Source of the DNA: Methanolobus profundi
Lineage (GTDB): Archaea > Halobacteriota > Methanosarcinia > Methanosarcinales > Methanosarcinaceae
Direction: 5' to 3'
NCBI RefSeq assembly: GCF_900114835.1
Contig: NZ_FOUJ01000002.1
Coordinates: 266,374-330,373, forward strand
DNA: 64,000 bases
Position numbers and translations under genes: made by a program. Positions 54,059 to 62,163 of this stretch are shown here, one piece after another (positions within the stretch are counted from its first letter, which is position 1; the number at the start of each line of letters is the position of its first letter). Below the pieces are notes generated by a model. That model was not told the DNA's origin and searched no databases. It saw only the letters and a program-made list of their open reading frames with translations.

Positions 54059-54066
54059 TATTGCTC

Positions 54067-54810
54067 TCATTGAGAGCTCAGCCAGATATCATAAGCCTCG
54101 ACGACTTCCTCACCTTCTACAAAGACAAGGTCATTGTCCTTACCATACTGCTTAGCATCGGTCTTTTCAAGAGCTCTGCCATTCTCATCATCCAGCATCT
54201 CGCATACTACCATTACAGGAGTGATGCCTGCGATCTTCGCCAGAGCAATAGAAAGTTCTGTTTGTCCCATGCGTTCATGGACAAGTCCCTTTGCAGCACG
54301 GAGGGTTGCAACATGCCCTGGAGTTCTGAACTCACTGCCGAAATGTACCTCTTCACCTGCGAGGGTCCTGTCAACGATCTCACCAAGCTTGTTGATGGTA
54401 AGTGCTCTGTCGTTGTCTGGAATACCGGTACGTGTGTCCCTGTGATTTACCCAGATAGAGAAAGATGAACGTGAATCGTATTTGAGGTCTCCACCCTTTT
54501 CCACGATCTTGTGGAGTGCTGTACTGCACTGGGTAGCTTCCCTCATTACATCTGCCATGAAAGGAAGACCAAGTTCTTCAGAAGCTTCGGAATCAAGAGC
54601 TACACAGATCAGTCCGCCTGCATCCTTGCGCATCCACCTGACATCCTCAGGTGTCACAGCGTTTGCAGCGATAGTGAAATCAGTCTCAGCCTCACGACCT
54701 TCGAGATCGAAAAGCAGGATCATCTCACCTCTCTGGAGAGCCTTGATCGCCTTCTGTATATTCTTACTGTATGCTTTTGCACTTGAATCCATATTATCAC
54801 ATTCACTCAT
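54067..54810 (-). CDS. ribB: 3,4-dihydroxy-2-butanone 4-phosphate synthase
   Basis: Makes the four-carbon precursor of riboflavin from ribulose 5-phosphate. 247 residues from ATG 54810 (GGGAAG upstream). Seen: FDLEGREAETDFTIAANAV near residues 34-52, the metal and substrate loop, then NHRDTRTGIPDNDRALT near 122-138 and GHVATLRAAKGLVHERMGQT near 163-182, all conserved in RibB. Length fits the stand-alone archaeal enzyme, not the RibBA fusion. It starts 19 nt after ribK on the same strand, so both belong to a riboflavin operon under the site at 55516-55548. Confidence 0.94.
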   Translation of the reverse strand: MSECDNMDSSAKAYSKNIQKAIKALQRGEMILLFDLEGREAETDFTIAANAVTPEDVRWMRKDAGGLICVALDSEASEELGLPFMADVMREATQCSTALHKIVEKGGDLKYDSRSSFSIWVNHRDTRTGIPDNDRALTINKLGEIVDRTLAGEEVHFGSEFRTPGHVATLRAAKGLVHERMGQTELSIALAKIAGITPVMVVCEMLDDENGRALEKTDAKQYGKDNDLVFVEGEEVVEAYDIWLSSQ

Positions 54811-54829
54811 CACTGATACTTCCCGATCA

Positions 54830-55501
54830 TCACTTGCATTTTTGTGGGTTCTTCACCACTATCTTCACTTCGTCACCATCGTTTAGCTTGAGAACTTCAC
54901 GCAGTTTTACTGGTGCGATTATCTCAAGGAGGTCTGCCGGATAATGTGTCCTGTCCGGTATGATGACTGCACTCTTTATGCCTTCGATCTCAATATGATA
55001 GCATTTCCCACCACCGAAACTTCGCTCTCCATCATTGAAACCGTGGATGATAAGAGGTTCCATGAAGTCCATGTTGTCACGTATTTGAGCACTCTCATCG
55101 TTGAGACGAACATTGAGCGTTCCGGGGAATGGGTTGAAATCGAGCTTGTCCCTGAACTGGGACATGTAACCGTCCTTTGCAATGTAATACTGTCCTTCTC
55201 CAAGACCTGTTATGACCTCTCCGTAGAGTTCAAGGTCAAGATGGTCCTTGCAGAATATCTGCTGATAGTCAGCATACTCATTTTTGAGAAGCCCTACACC
55301 TGCTTCCGTGAGGTGAACCATCTGTCCACCTGCTACGAGTTGTCTTGAGATGTAACCATCTTCCTCAAGCTGTTTGAGCACCCTTGCAGCGGTCTTGGAA
55401 CTGGCGGATATGTGATGCATGAACTCTGTTGAAGATATCTTCAGAGGCTTACCTATCGCACCGAGCAGTGCCAGTTTCTTGAGGGACTTTGTTGTGTACA
55501 T
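54830..55501 (-). CDS. ribK: CTP-dependent riboflavin kinase with N-terminal HTH (RbkR-type)
   Basis: Phosphorylates riboflavin to FMN with CTP and probably represses its own operon. 223 residues. Residues about 1-85 are a MarR-like winged helix (KKLALLGAIGKPLKISSTEF, then SKTAARVLKQLEEDGYISRQ). Residues about 95-220 form the archaeal kinase barrel: GLGEGQYYIAKDGY, then FNPFPGTLNVRL, and PVKLREVLKLNDGDEVKIVV at the end. Archaeal kinases with this HTH fusion (RbkR) are known dual-function regulators. Two direct repeats lie 15 nt upstream of its start codon. Confidence 0.93.
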   Translation of the reverse strand: MYTTKSLKKLALLGAIGKPLKISSTEFMHHISASSKTAARVLKQLEEDGYISRQLVAGGQMVHLTEAGVGLLKNEYADYQQIFCKDHLDLELYGEVITGLGEGQYYIAKDGYMSQFRDKLDFNPFPGTLNVRLNDESAQIRDNMDFMEPLIIHGFNDGERSFGGGKCYHIEIEGIKSAVIIPDRTHYPADLLEIIAPVKLREVLKLNDGDEVKIVVKNPQKCK

Positions 55502-55515
55502 TGACCTACCACTTC

Positions 55516-55548
55516 AATCTCATATTTGAGTAGAATCTCATATTTGAG
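55516..55548. promoter_or_regulatory. Two 15-bp direct repeats, probable RbkR operator
   Basis: AATCTCATATTTGAG occurs twice (55516-55530 and 55534-55548), period 18 nt. Each contains a small dyad (CTCA...TGAG). They lie just upstream of the ribK start and would cover the promoter or transcription start, so RibK/RbkR probably uses them for feedback control. Confidence 0.7.
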
Positions 55549-55711
55549 CAGAGAGTAAATAAAGGTTTTGATACTGGAATAATGATGGTAGCTTTTGTTT
55601 TGTTCATCAGATCTAAGATCATATTAAAGTATTACACTCTGATGCAAAATAAAAATGAATTACAAATAAAAATTTTAAAGTAGATGCACGCCATTTAGTT
55701 GACGTGGTTTG

Positions 55712-56257
55712 ATGTATAGCTATTGTCCTGAATGTGAAGAACAAAATGAAGAATCTGCAACAGAGTGCAAAAACTGCGACCCGGAACAAAAAATAGAGTC
55801 TTCAATGCAACCTGATCAATCAATGTATGCAGGTTTTGGGAGAAGGACTGTTGCTTTTATTATAGACGAGGTTTTATTGACAATGATCGGTTTTATGATC
55901 ATTGCTTTCATTGCACCTATTGTATGTGACATAACTCCTCCTTATTATGAATTATATAAAGACTTGTTTAACTGGATCGACCTATTGTTTTATGTAATTG
56001 ACATTGTTCTTACTTTGTTCTATTTTGCGCTTATGGAAAGTTCAGTCGGTCAGGCCACTTTTGGAAAAGATGTAATGGGCATTATAGTGACAGACCTGGA
56101 AGGAAATAGGATCTCTTTTGCAAAAGCCTTCATGAGACATATTAGTAAATTAATTACAACATTAGCTTATGGAATCGGATACCTGACAATCATTTTCTCC
56201 AAAAAGAGACAGGGACTATACGATATGATGGTTGGAACGGTTGTTGTGTATAGATAA
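55712..56257 (+). CDS. RDD-family membrane protein with N-terminal zinc ribbon
   Basis: 181 residues from ATG 55712. N-terminal zinc ribbon (SYCPECEEQNEES, TECKNCDPE), then a three-helix RDD domain: GFGRRTVAFIIDEVLLTMIG near 42-61, a second helix near 90-110 and SSVGQATFGKDVMGIIVTDL near 115-135, ending SKKRQGLYDMMVGTVVVYR. RDD proteins are sometimes transporters or ion-handling proteins; the role here is unknown. Divergent from ribK across 210 nt of AT-rich DNA. Confidence 0.85.
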   Translation: MYSYCPECEEQNEESATECKNCDPEQKIESSMQPDQSMYAGFGRRTVAFIIDEVLLTMIGFMIIAFIAPIVCDITPPYYELYKDLFNWIDLLFYVIDIVLTLFYFALMESSVGQATFGKDVMGIIVTDLEGNRISFAKAFMRHISKLITTLAYGIGYLTIIFSKKRQGLYDMMVGTVVVYR

Positions 56258-56304
56258 TAGAATAGTTTTTTGTGAGAATGAATGTTACATGAAACTTAAT
56301 AAGA

Positions 56305-56631
56305 ATGATAAATAATATTGTTGCGAATATGAATTCTGCTAAAAAAGAAAATCAGATAGATGAATATAAGCAGACTATTCTTCCGATACTCATTCGAAAT
56401 GATGTTGATAAAGCAGGTATCTTTGGCTCGTTTGCAAGGAACGAAGCAAGAGATGACAGTGACATCGATATTCTTGTAAGCTTCAAGAGCAGGAAAAGCC
56501 TTTTTGACCTTTCCAGATTAGAGATGGAACTTGAACGGGAGTCTCACAGGAAAATTGAGGTCATCACCTATGATTCCATAAGCCCTCTTATACGGGATAG
56601 AATCCTGAAAGAAGAAGTGAAGATACTATGA
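56305..56631 (+). CDS. MNT-type nucleotidyltransferase, unpaired copy
   Basis: 108 residues. The polymerase-beta-type active site is GIFGSFARNEARDDSDIDIL: the GSF motif, then DxD. The C-terminal SHRKIEVITYDSISPLIRDR is typical of MNT. Such proteins are usually the antitoxin next to a HEPN toxin, but this one points toward the HEPN gene from the other strand, and a second MNT (56977) sits in the usual place. It overlaps the 3' end of hepT by 6 nt. Confidence 0.85.
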   Translation: MINNIVANMNSAKKENQIDEYKQTILPILIRNDVDKAGIFGSFARNEARDDSDIDILVSFKSRKSLFDLSRLEMELERESHRKIEVITYDSISPLIRDRILKEEVKIL

Positions 56632-56967
56632 ATTCAATTCCCTCAATAAATCCTCTATTACAGGTTTTGCTTCGGGAATACCTTCTTTCACACTAAGCCA
56701 TACAACTTCGAGATTTACACCAAAATAAGCATGTATCAACTTGTCCCTGATGCCTGCCAGATCTTTCCACGGGACAGTAGGATACTGTTGTCTGATATCA
56801 TCTGGAACGTTCTTTGCTGCCTCGCCGATAATTTCCAATGCTCTTATAACAGCATACTGTGTCTTTGTGTCCTCAATAAAATCATCGAATGAGTAGTTAC
56901 TTACAAAGTCTTCCGCTGATTCCATGGCATTATAGATATCCTGCACATAGTCCTTTATGTCCCGAAT
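56626..56967 (-). CDS. hepT: HepT-like HEPN protein (toxin of an MNT/HEPN pair)
   Basis: Helical HEPN protein of about 113 residues (DUF86). It shows YAVIRALEIIGEAAKNVPDD and the active-site RDKLIHAYFGV (RxxxxH followed by AYF). In the MntA-HepT system this RNase-like toxin is neutralised by adenylylation of the tyrosine. The next MNT gene is upstream, 9 nt away, in canonical order. The first GTG (56946) leaves off the usual N-terminal RDIKDYVQDI; an ATT at 56967 lies 5 nt after GAGGTG and restores it, so I end the CDS there. GTG 56946 with AAAGGA is the alternative. Confidence 0.8.
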   Translation of the reverse strand: MRDIKDYVQDIYNAMESAEDFVSNYSFDDFIEDTKTQYAVIRALEIIGEAAKNVPDDIRQQYPTVPWKDLAGIRDKLIHAYFGVNLEVVWLSVKEGIPEAKPVIEDLLRELNS

Positions 56968-56976
56968 TCTAACACC

Positions 56977-57285
56977 TCAAACAGCTTCAACTTCATTCAG
57001 TATGTACTTCCCAATATTCGGCTTTAGTGCATCTTTCATTACAAGATCGACCTTAATTCCAAGAGAATCAGAAAGATAGTTCTCAAGATGAACGAACCTG
57101 AAAATAGTAGGAGTTTTGCTAAATTCTACCAGCACATCAAGGTCACTTTCCAGAGTGTGCTCTCCACGTACATAGGAACCGAATAGTCCTATGTAACTGA
57201 CATTGTATTCTGCTTCCAGCTCTGGCATTATCTCATGGAGCTTTTTCCTGTAAGTATCAATATCTTTTTTGGCTGGCATTTTCAT
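56977..57285 (-). CDS. mntA: MntA-like nucleotidyltransferase antitoxin
   Basis: 102 residues with the active site GLFGSYVRGEHTLESDLDVL (GSY...DxD), then FSKTPTIFRFVHLENYL and the C-terminal helix ILNEVEAV. It probably adenylylates HepT, encoded just downstream on the same strand. This is the complete mntA-hepT toxin-antitoxin pair, with an extra MNT gene facing it from the plus strand. Confidence 0.85.
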   Translation of the reverse strand: MKMPAKKDIDTYRKKLHEIMPELEAEYNVSYIGLFGSYVRGEHTLESDLDVLVEFSKTPTIFRFVHLENYLSDSLGIKVDLVMKDALKPNIGKYILNEVEAV

Positions 57286-57381
57286 CTCGAAAAGTGTTTT
57301 TCAGTTATATGTTATTTTTAATATGTATAAGTTCCCTGTTAATTTCAATACTGTTTTATTTATTGAAACTGTTTATTTTAT

Positions 57382-58677
57382 GTGGGCATGCTACCAAATA
57401 AATTGACAGATTTCTTCGACAAACCTGCGTGGATTAACAGAACACTGTTCTACGCTAGTATATTTCTCAGCATAGCCTTGATATTCATTATCGTTTTTGG
57501 AGTCTTCAATTTCATTTTCCCAAATTTCACATTCCCAAACAACGCCATAGACTACGACAACGAGCGCTATCTTCTCAGCGCCCTTGTCCAGAGTCTCGCC
57601 GCCACCATCGCTTTAGTTATCACACTCAGCCTCGTAGCCGTACAGCTCGCAGCCCAATCCTACTCTGCAAGGGTAATTGATGTCTACAAACGGAACCCCG
57701 ATATGTGGATACTTCTCTGCATCTACATTTTTACTATATTCTATGGACTTGGATTAACTAAGATCATTGGACTTGGCATTTTAGGAAATTATATGGAGAA
57801 CGCTATTTTTTTGGCTTACTTCATGGGGTTCTTTGCTTTTGTTTGTCTGGTGCCGTATATGTTGAAGACTTTGGATTTGCTGAAGCCTTCAACATTGATT
57901 ATGGAATTAGCAAAGAACATTACAAACGAGAATTTGTTAAAAGCAATTTACGCAGAAAACAATAAGATTGATGAACTCGACCCAATACAGCCCTTGATTG
58001 ATATTTTGAATAGTTCTCTAATGAAATATGATAACGAATCAATAAGAAACTGCCTGAAAGCAATCACTGAAAGCACAAATAATCTTTTTGCGGAGGGAAT
58101 TGATGAAAGAGATGAAAAAGAAGTAGCATCTTTTGTATTTCAACACATATCTTCTGCTGTATTCTTAGCAATTGAAAAACAAAATGAAGATGCAATTTGC
58201 AATTTAATATTAAGCATGAAACAAAATGCATCAAAAGCAATTGAAATGAAAAATAAACTAATTCTTGAATTTTTAATTGATTCTTTTAGAAAAATCGGAG
58301 GAAAAGCATACGAGAATAGGATGTATTCTGTTACGAAAGATTGTGTAAAAGCAATTGGAAAAATAGGCCAAGATAGTATTGGGGAAAAAATGGAGAATGT
58401 AACAGATGAAATAGTAATCAAGTTTGACTTACTGTCACAAGTAGCTATAGAAACTAAAGCAATATATGGATCAGAAATTGTAATGCAACTCTACAAAATA
58501 GGTAAGGAAGGACTAAAAAGAGAAGCATACGATGAAACTGAACAGATATTATGTGAACTAGAAGCAATAGCTAATTATGCAAAAGATTCCGGTCATTTAG
58601 AAAACCTTGCCCATGTTGAGTCCAGAAAATTAAAAAAAGAATTTGATGAGAAAAGAACACAGTCATCAAAAATCTAA
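57382..58677 (+). CDS. DUF2254-like membrane protein with helical C-terminal region
   Basis: 431 residues. The first 170 residues hold four transmembrane helices with VQSLAATIALVITLSLVAVQ and AAQSYSARVIDVYKRNPDMW, the DUF2254-type SYS-x-R motif. Residues about 190-431 are a soluble, lysine-rich helical repeat region (NDESIRNCLKAITESTN type helices). Composition shifts within the gene: the first 400 bases are ordinary, while about 57900-58670 is much more A/T-rich. That suggests a chimaera or an imported C-terminal part. Start is GTG 57382 or ATG 57388. Function unknown. Confidence 0.7.
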   Translation: MGMLPNKLTDFFDKPAWINRTLFYASIFLSIALIFIIVFGVFNFIFPNFTFPNNAIDYDNERYLLSALVQSLAATIALVITLSLVAVQLAAQSYSARVIDVYKRNPDMWILLCIYIFTIFYGLGLTKIIGLGILGNYMENAIFLAYFMGFFAFVCLVPYMLKTLDLLKPSTLIMELAKNITNENLLKAIYAENNKIDELDPIQPLIDILNSSLMKYDNESIRNCLKAITESTNNLFAEGIDERDEKEVASFVFQHISSAVFLAIEKQNEDAICNLILSMKQNASKAIEMKNKLILEFLIDSFRKIGGKAYENRMYSVTKDCVKAIGKIGQDSIGEKMENVTDEIVIKFDLLSQVAIETKAIYGSEIVMQLYKIGKEGLKREAYDETEQILCELEAIANYAKDSGHLENLAHVESRKLKKEFDEKRTQSSKI

Positions 58678-58678
58678 A

Positions 58679-59374
58679 TCATTCCTCATCATCCACAAAC
58701 ATCTTTGCCACAAGACCCAGATGGTCCTCGTGGAAAGGATCAAGTTCCTTCCTCTCCAGCACCTCGAACTCAATGTCAAAGCCGCTTTCGAGTTTGCGGA
58801 CCTCTTCCTTGAATATCTTTTTCGGGCTGGCTACGGTGTCGATGCTCCTTGACTTGATGGAGAGCATCAGATGACCGTGTTCTTCTAAGAAGTACTTTGA
58901 ATTGATCGCTGCGATCTCAGCCTGGTTGGGCTGGGCAACGTCCTGGAAGATGACATCCACCTGTTCTACGATGTGAGCGTAGGACTGGGGTTTGTTAGCA
59001 TCAGCAAGGATAGGTATGATGTTCGGGCGCTGGTCGCAGAGCTGGATAAGGTCACGCATGGTACGTGGGGAGAACTCAACCGCATAGACAAGTCCGTCTG
59101 TCAGTATATCGGAAACGTGGCTGACAGTTGTTCCTGAAGCAGCACCAAGATAGAGAACTGTGGAATCAGCCTCAAGAGGGATGTCGAAGTTCTTGAGCAC
59201 CATGGCTCCGAGCTTACTTCTGCTGGGGTCCCACTGACGGTATTCCGTATCATCATCAGTTATGAGACGCTCGCCGTAGACACTCAGGCCGGGCATGATA
59301 TTCTTAGTTGCAAGCATCTTCCTGTCATCGATATCCAGTTCATAGATACCGCTGGATAATTCTCTTACCGGCAT
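58679..59374 (-). CDS. flpA: Fibrillarin, rRNA/tRNA 2'-O-methyltransferase
   Basis: Catalytic subunit of box C/D RNPs; uses SAM to 2'-O-methylate RNA. 231 residues. It has the archaeal N-terminal domain (residues about 1-50), SAM-binding VLYLGAASGTTVSHVSDIL near 78-96, VYAVEFSPR near 103-111, and VDVIFQDVAQPNQ near 146-158 with the catalytic Asp. Its ATG shares a base with the nop5 stop (59374), so the two proteins that bind each other are translationally coupled. L7Ae is not adjacent. Confidence 0.95.
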   Translation of the reverse strand: MPVRELSSGIYELDIDDRKMLATKNIMPGLSVYGERLITDDDTEYRQWDPSRSKLGAMVLKNFDIPLEADSTVLYLGAASGTTVSHVSDILTDGLVYAVEFSPRTMRDLIQLCDQRPNIIPILADANKPQSYAHIVEQVDVIFQDVAQPNQAEIAAINSKYFLEEHGHLMLSIKSRSIDTVASPKKIFKEEVRKLESGFDIEFEVLERKELDPFHEDHLGLVAKMFVDDEE

Positions 59375-60444
59375 TAGCGTTTACCTCCAGTATTCTTTCC
59401 TTTGCCTTTTCCTCTGTACTTACGCTTGCCACCCTTGCCGCCTTTGCCCTGTGGCTTATCCTCTGGCTTCCTCTCAGGAGGATTCGGATTGGCCTGTCTT
59501 ATGCTTTCCAGCTTCTTCTCAAGGGCTTCCTTGATGGATGGGTCCAGTTCACCAGAGTAGAAATCGGTCCTTGCAGCCAGACTTATCTTGGAAGCAAGTG
59601 CCCTTGCAAGTTTACCTCTCTGCCACCAGGGCGCATTCTTGATAGCAGGATTATTGAATATAATTCCATGTTTCGGGGATGGAGCCTTGGAACGCAGATG
59701 CTTGAAAAGCGCCCTGTTCGCACCTATCACCTGCACCGTGCTGGATGGGAAGGCAGCCAGCTTCTGAAGACTTCCTGCCATACTCATAAGGCGGGCACCA
59801 AGTGATGCTCCTGTGATATTACAAAGGTTCGGTGCAACCGAGCCCATGCTAGTATTAATGTAATTCTCGATGTACCTGCGGGTATCATACAGACTGCAGA
59901 TGTTCTTCGCAAAAGCCCTCAGAAGCTCCTCATCCGAGAACAGGAGTTCAGCACCCATAGACTGTGATGCCTTCTGTGAAAGCTCATGGTCATCCGGTAC
60001 ATTTGCCCGGGAACCATAGGCAGAAACGAATACTGCTAACTCTTCACCTGTCATATCCAGTTCCGGGAAATATCTTCCGTACCACTCGAACAGGCGCTCG
60101 CTGAGTTCATTCACATTCTTATCGATATCATCCAGCGCCTCAACAGCCTGGATGATCCTTGAATCGTCAGTGTCTGTCTGGGATATCTGGCTCTTTGCAG
60201 CTCTGATACACACATCTCTCAGAAGGATATCGTAATCCTCATCAAGATCAACAAAACCACTCTCCAGTGCAGCTTCCCTGAGGTCTGCCCTTTTCAGAGG
60301 AACAGCCTGAACATTATCATGCAGCTCAACAACAAGCTCAGCCAGCTTTTCAGGGTTCTTATCAAAAAGCTCACAATCCCTGATCTCACCATCTTCATCC
60401 AGTTCGATCTTACCGAACCATGCAGTGAATTCCATACCGGTCAT
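59374..60444 (-). CDS. nop5: Nop5 (Nop56/58-like) box C/D RNP core protein
   Basis: Scaffold of the archaeal box C/D RNP: binds fibrillarin, L7Ae and guide RNA. 356 residues. N-terminal fibrillarin-binding domain (about 1-110), coiled coil (about 110-220), and the Nop domain with APNLCNITGASLGARLMSMA near 223-242, IGANRALFKHL and KHGIIFNNPAI near 270-280. The C-terminal tail is very basic (KGGKGGKRKYRGKGKGKNTG), common in Nop5. It is 1 nt after mptG on the same strand. Confidence 0.95.
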   Translation of the reverse strand: MTGMEFTAWFGKIELDEDGEIRDCELFDKNPEKLAELVVELHDNVQAVPLKRADLREAALESGFVDLDEDYDILLRDVCIRAAKSQISQTDTDDSRIIQAVEALDDIDKNVNELSERLFEWYGRYFPELDMTGEELAVFVSAYGSRANVPDDHELSQKASQSMGAELLFSDEELLRAFAKNICSLYDTRRYIENYINTSMGSVAPNLCNITGASLGARLMSMAGSLQKLAAFPSSTVQVIGANRALFKHLRSKAPSPKHGIIFNNPAIKNAPWWQRGKLARALASKISLAARTDFYSGELDPSIKEALEKKLESIRQANPNPPERKPEDKPQGKGGKGGKRKYRGKGKGKNTGGKR

Positions 60445-60445
60445 A

Positions 60446-61405
60446 TCAGACCCTCCTTATCTCTGCACCTGTGTTGTTCGCCTTTGTTACCAAAACCTTG
60501 CCACCTATTGTCCTGTCAAGGAGTTCCTGCACATCCTCCTGCAGATATGCAGCATCCTCATGATTATCAACAATACCATAGACAGCCGGACCGAAAGAGC
60601 TCATACCAGCGCCATAGGCACCATTATCCTGCATCAGTGCCATAACATCCTTCACAACCTGATGCTGGAGAGCTACTTCTCGTTTCTTGAAACCGATATT
60701 CTGTATGTGATTGATACAATAACCAAATGCTTCGATGTCCTGCTCCATTATCGCAGGCATCATTTTCATAAGAATGATATGGGAGAGTTCCTGAACCTCG
60801 TTCAGAGGTATTGGACACTCCTTCTGGAATATATCGACCTCATTGGCATCGTGTGCACCCTGGGTTTCAGGCAATGCAAGAACTATATCCCAATCCGGGA
60901 AATCATGTCTGAAAAGAACCGGTGCCGGGTCAGCTCTGCTTGCAGATGATGGAGAGAATGAACCTTTATCACTAAACTTATGCCCGCCGTCAACGATGAA
61001 ACCGCCCATCTCAAACGATGCCACACCGATCCCTGAAGTACCGCCACGTCCAACGGCAATAGCAAGATCCCTTACGCTCATACCAAGATCATATAGTTCG
61101 TTCACAGCCGCAGCAGCAGAAAGCGCCGCCTGTGTACCGGAACCAAAACCAACGTGTGCCAGCATATCCTCTTCGATCTTAAGGCTTATACCCTCGCCTT
61201 CAGGAAGTACCTGCTTCACAGCATTTATCATCCTCTCAGCAAGGAATGAGTCACCCACCACCTCAATAGTATCTGATTCCTCTGCTGATATCACAACATG
61301 AGGGGAATCCAGAGAGATACCGGCGCCTCCATCCACCCTGCCAAGCTGGGCATTCAGATCGATAAGAGTAAGATGAAGCCTTGATGGGGACTTAATAATG
61401 ATCAT
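60446..61405 (-). CDS. mptG: Beta-ribofuranosylaminobenzene 5'-phosphate synthase
   Basis: First committed enzyme of methanopterin biosynthesis: joins phosphoribosyl pyrophosphate and 4-hydroxybenzoate (p-aminobenzoate-type) with loss of CO2 and pyrophosphate. It is a GHMP-kinase-fold protein; seen are SPSRLHLTLIDLNAQLGRVD near residues 5-24, AHVGFGSGTQAALSAAAAVN near 82-101 and GRGGTSGIGVASFEMGGFIV near 117-136. I chose ATG 61405, 27 nt from a TATA-like TTTAATAG, so the mRNA may be leaderless; the frame opens at GTG 61426. It marks the genome as a methanogen or close relative. Confidence 0.93.
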   Translation of the reverse strand: MIIIKSPSRLHLTLIDLNAQLGRVDGGAGISLDSPHVVISAEESDTIEVVGDSFLAERMINAVKQVLPEGEGISLKIEEDMLAHVGFGSGTQAALSAAAAVNELYDLGMSVRDLAIAVGRGGTSGIGVASFEMGGFIVDGGHKFSDKGSFSPSSASRADPAPVLFRHDFPDWDIVLALPETQGAHDANEVDIFQKECPIPLNEVQELSHIILMKMMPAIMEQDIEAFGYCINHIQNIGFKKREVALQHQVVKDVMALMQDNGAYGAGMSSFGPAVYGIVDNHEDAAYLQEDVQELLDRTIGGKVLVTKANNTGAEIRRV

Positions 61406-61432
61406 GTCATGGATTATCAGTGACACATACTA

Positions 61433-62125
61433 TTAAAGATTAACACTTGGTCCTTTGGATCTGCCAGCCCTTTTATTCATCAGAAGTTTCCATGAGAAAC
61501 GCAGGACATTCCTGTTAAGGATGAATAGAAGAATTACAGGAATGAATCGATACAATCTTATACGGACAGTTCCCGACATGTCAAGATCAAATCGGGTCTC
61601 CTGAAAATCAGGCACAAGTTGTAGATCCATATTATTGGAATGGCGGGCAAGATAGCCTTTGAGCGCATGAACATAGCCATAGGCCATTCCGGTGTATGCA
61701 GGATCAGGGAACCCATAGGCAACATTGATATTCGCATAAGGTATCCGCATGGCATAGATAAGCCCCTTTAACAATCGAATGACAGGAGACCTTAGTTGCC
61801 TGAAAGCCTGCAACATCTCCGAATAGGACATATCAGTTCTCTTTTTCTTTTCCTTCTTCTCCGACCCTTTGCCCTGAAAATGTGCAGTCACACGCTCGGT
61901 CACGAACTGCTCCGCCTCTTTAAATTCCTCAGGAATATCATCATCAGACCCATCATCCTCTGAAGGGCTTACGATGCGAGAGAAGAAGAGCCAGTGAACA
62001 GTAACACTATGTTCGACGGAAACACCGGAACCCTTTGCCTCAAAGACAATATCAATTGCGACGATCAGGACTAACAGGACTGCAAGTACGATAAGAAGCA
62101 GTATCCCTGCTAAGACAGATAGCAT
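61433..62125 (-). CDS. DUF2953 membrane protein (YtfI-like)
   Basis: 230 residues: an N-terminal hydrophobic helix (LLLIVLAVLLVLIVAIDIVF), an acidic linker (SEDDGSDDDIPEEFKEAEQF), and the DUF2953 region from about 115 (YANINVAYGFPDPAYTGMAY, then GYVHALKG and DLQLVPDFQETRFDLDMSGT), ending in a second hydrophobic segment. In Bacillus the partner YtfJ/GerW is encoded next to YtfI, and the same pair occurs here. Function in archaea is unknown. Confidence 0.85.
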   Translation of the reverse strand: MLSVLAGILLLIVLAVLLVLIVAIDIVFEAKGSGVSVEHSVTVHWLFFSRIVSPSEDDGSDDDIPEEFKEAEQFVTERVTAHFQGKGSEKKEKKKRTDMSYSEMLQAFRQLRSPVIRLLKGLIYAMRIPYANINVAYGFPDPAYTGMAYGYVHALKGYLARHSNNMDLQLVPDFQETRFDLDMSGTVRIRLYRFIPVILLFILNRNVLRFSWKLLMNKRAGRSKGPSVNL

Positions 62126-62163
62126 AGCTGCTCCATGCAGGACCGAAAATAAAAATGAAAGGA

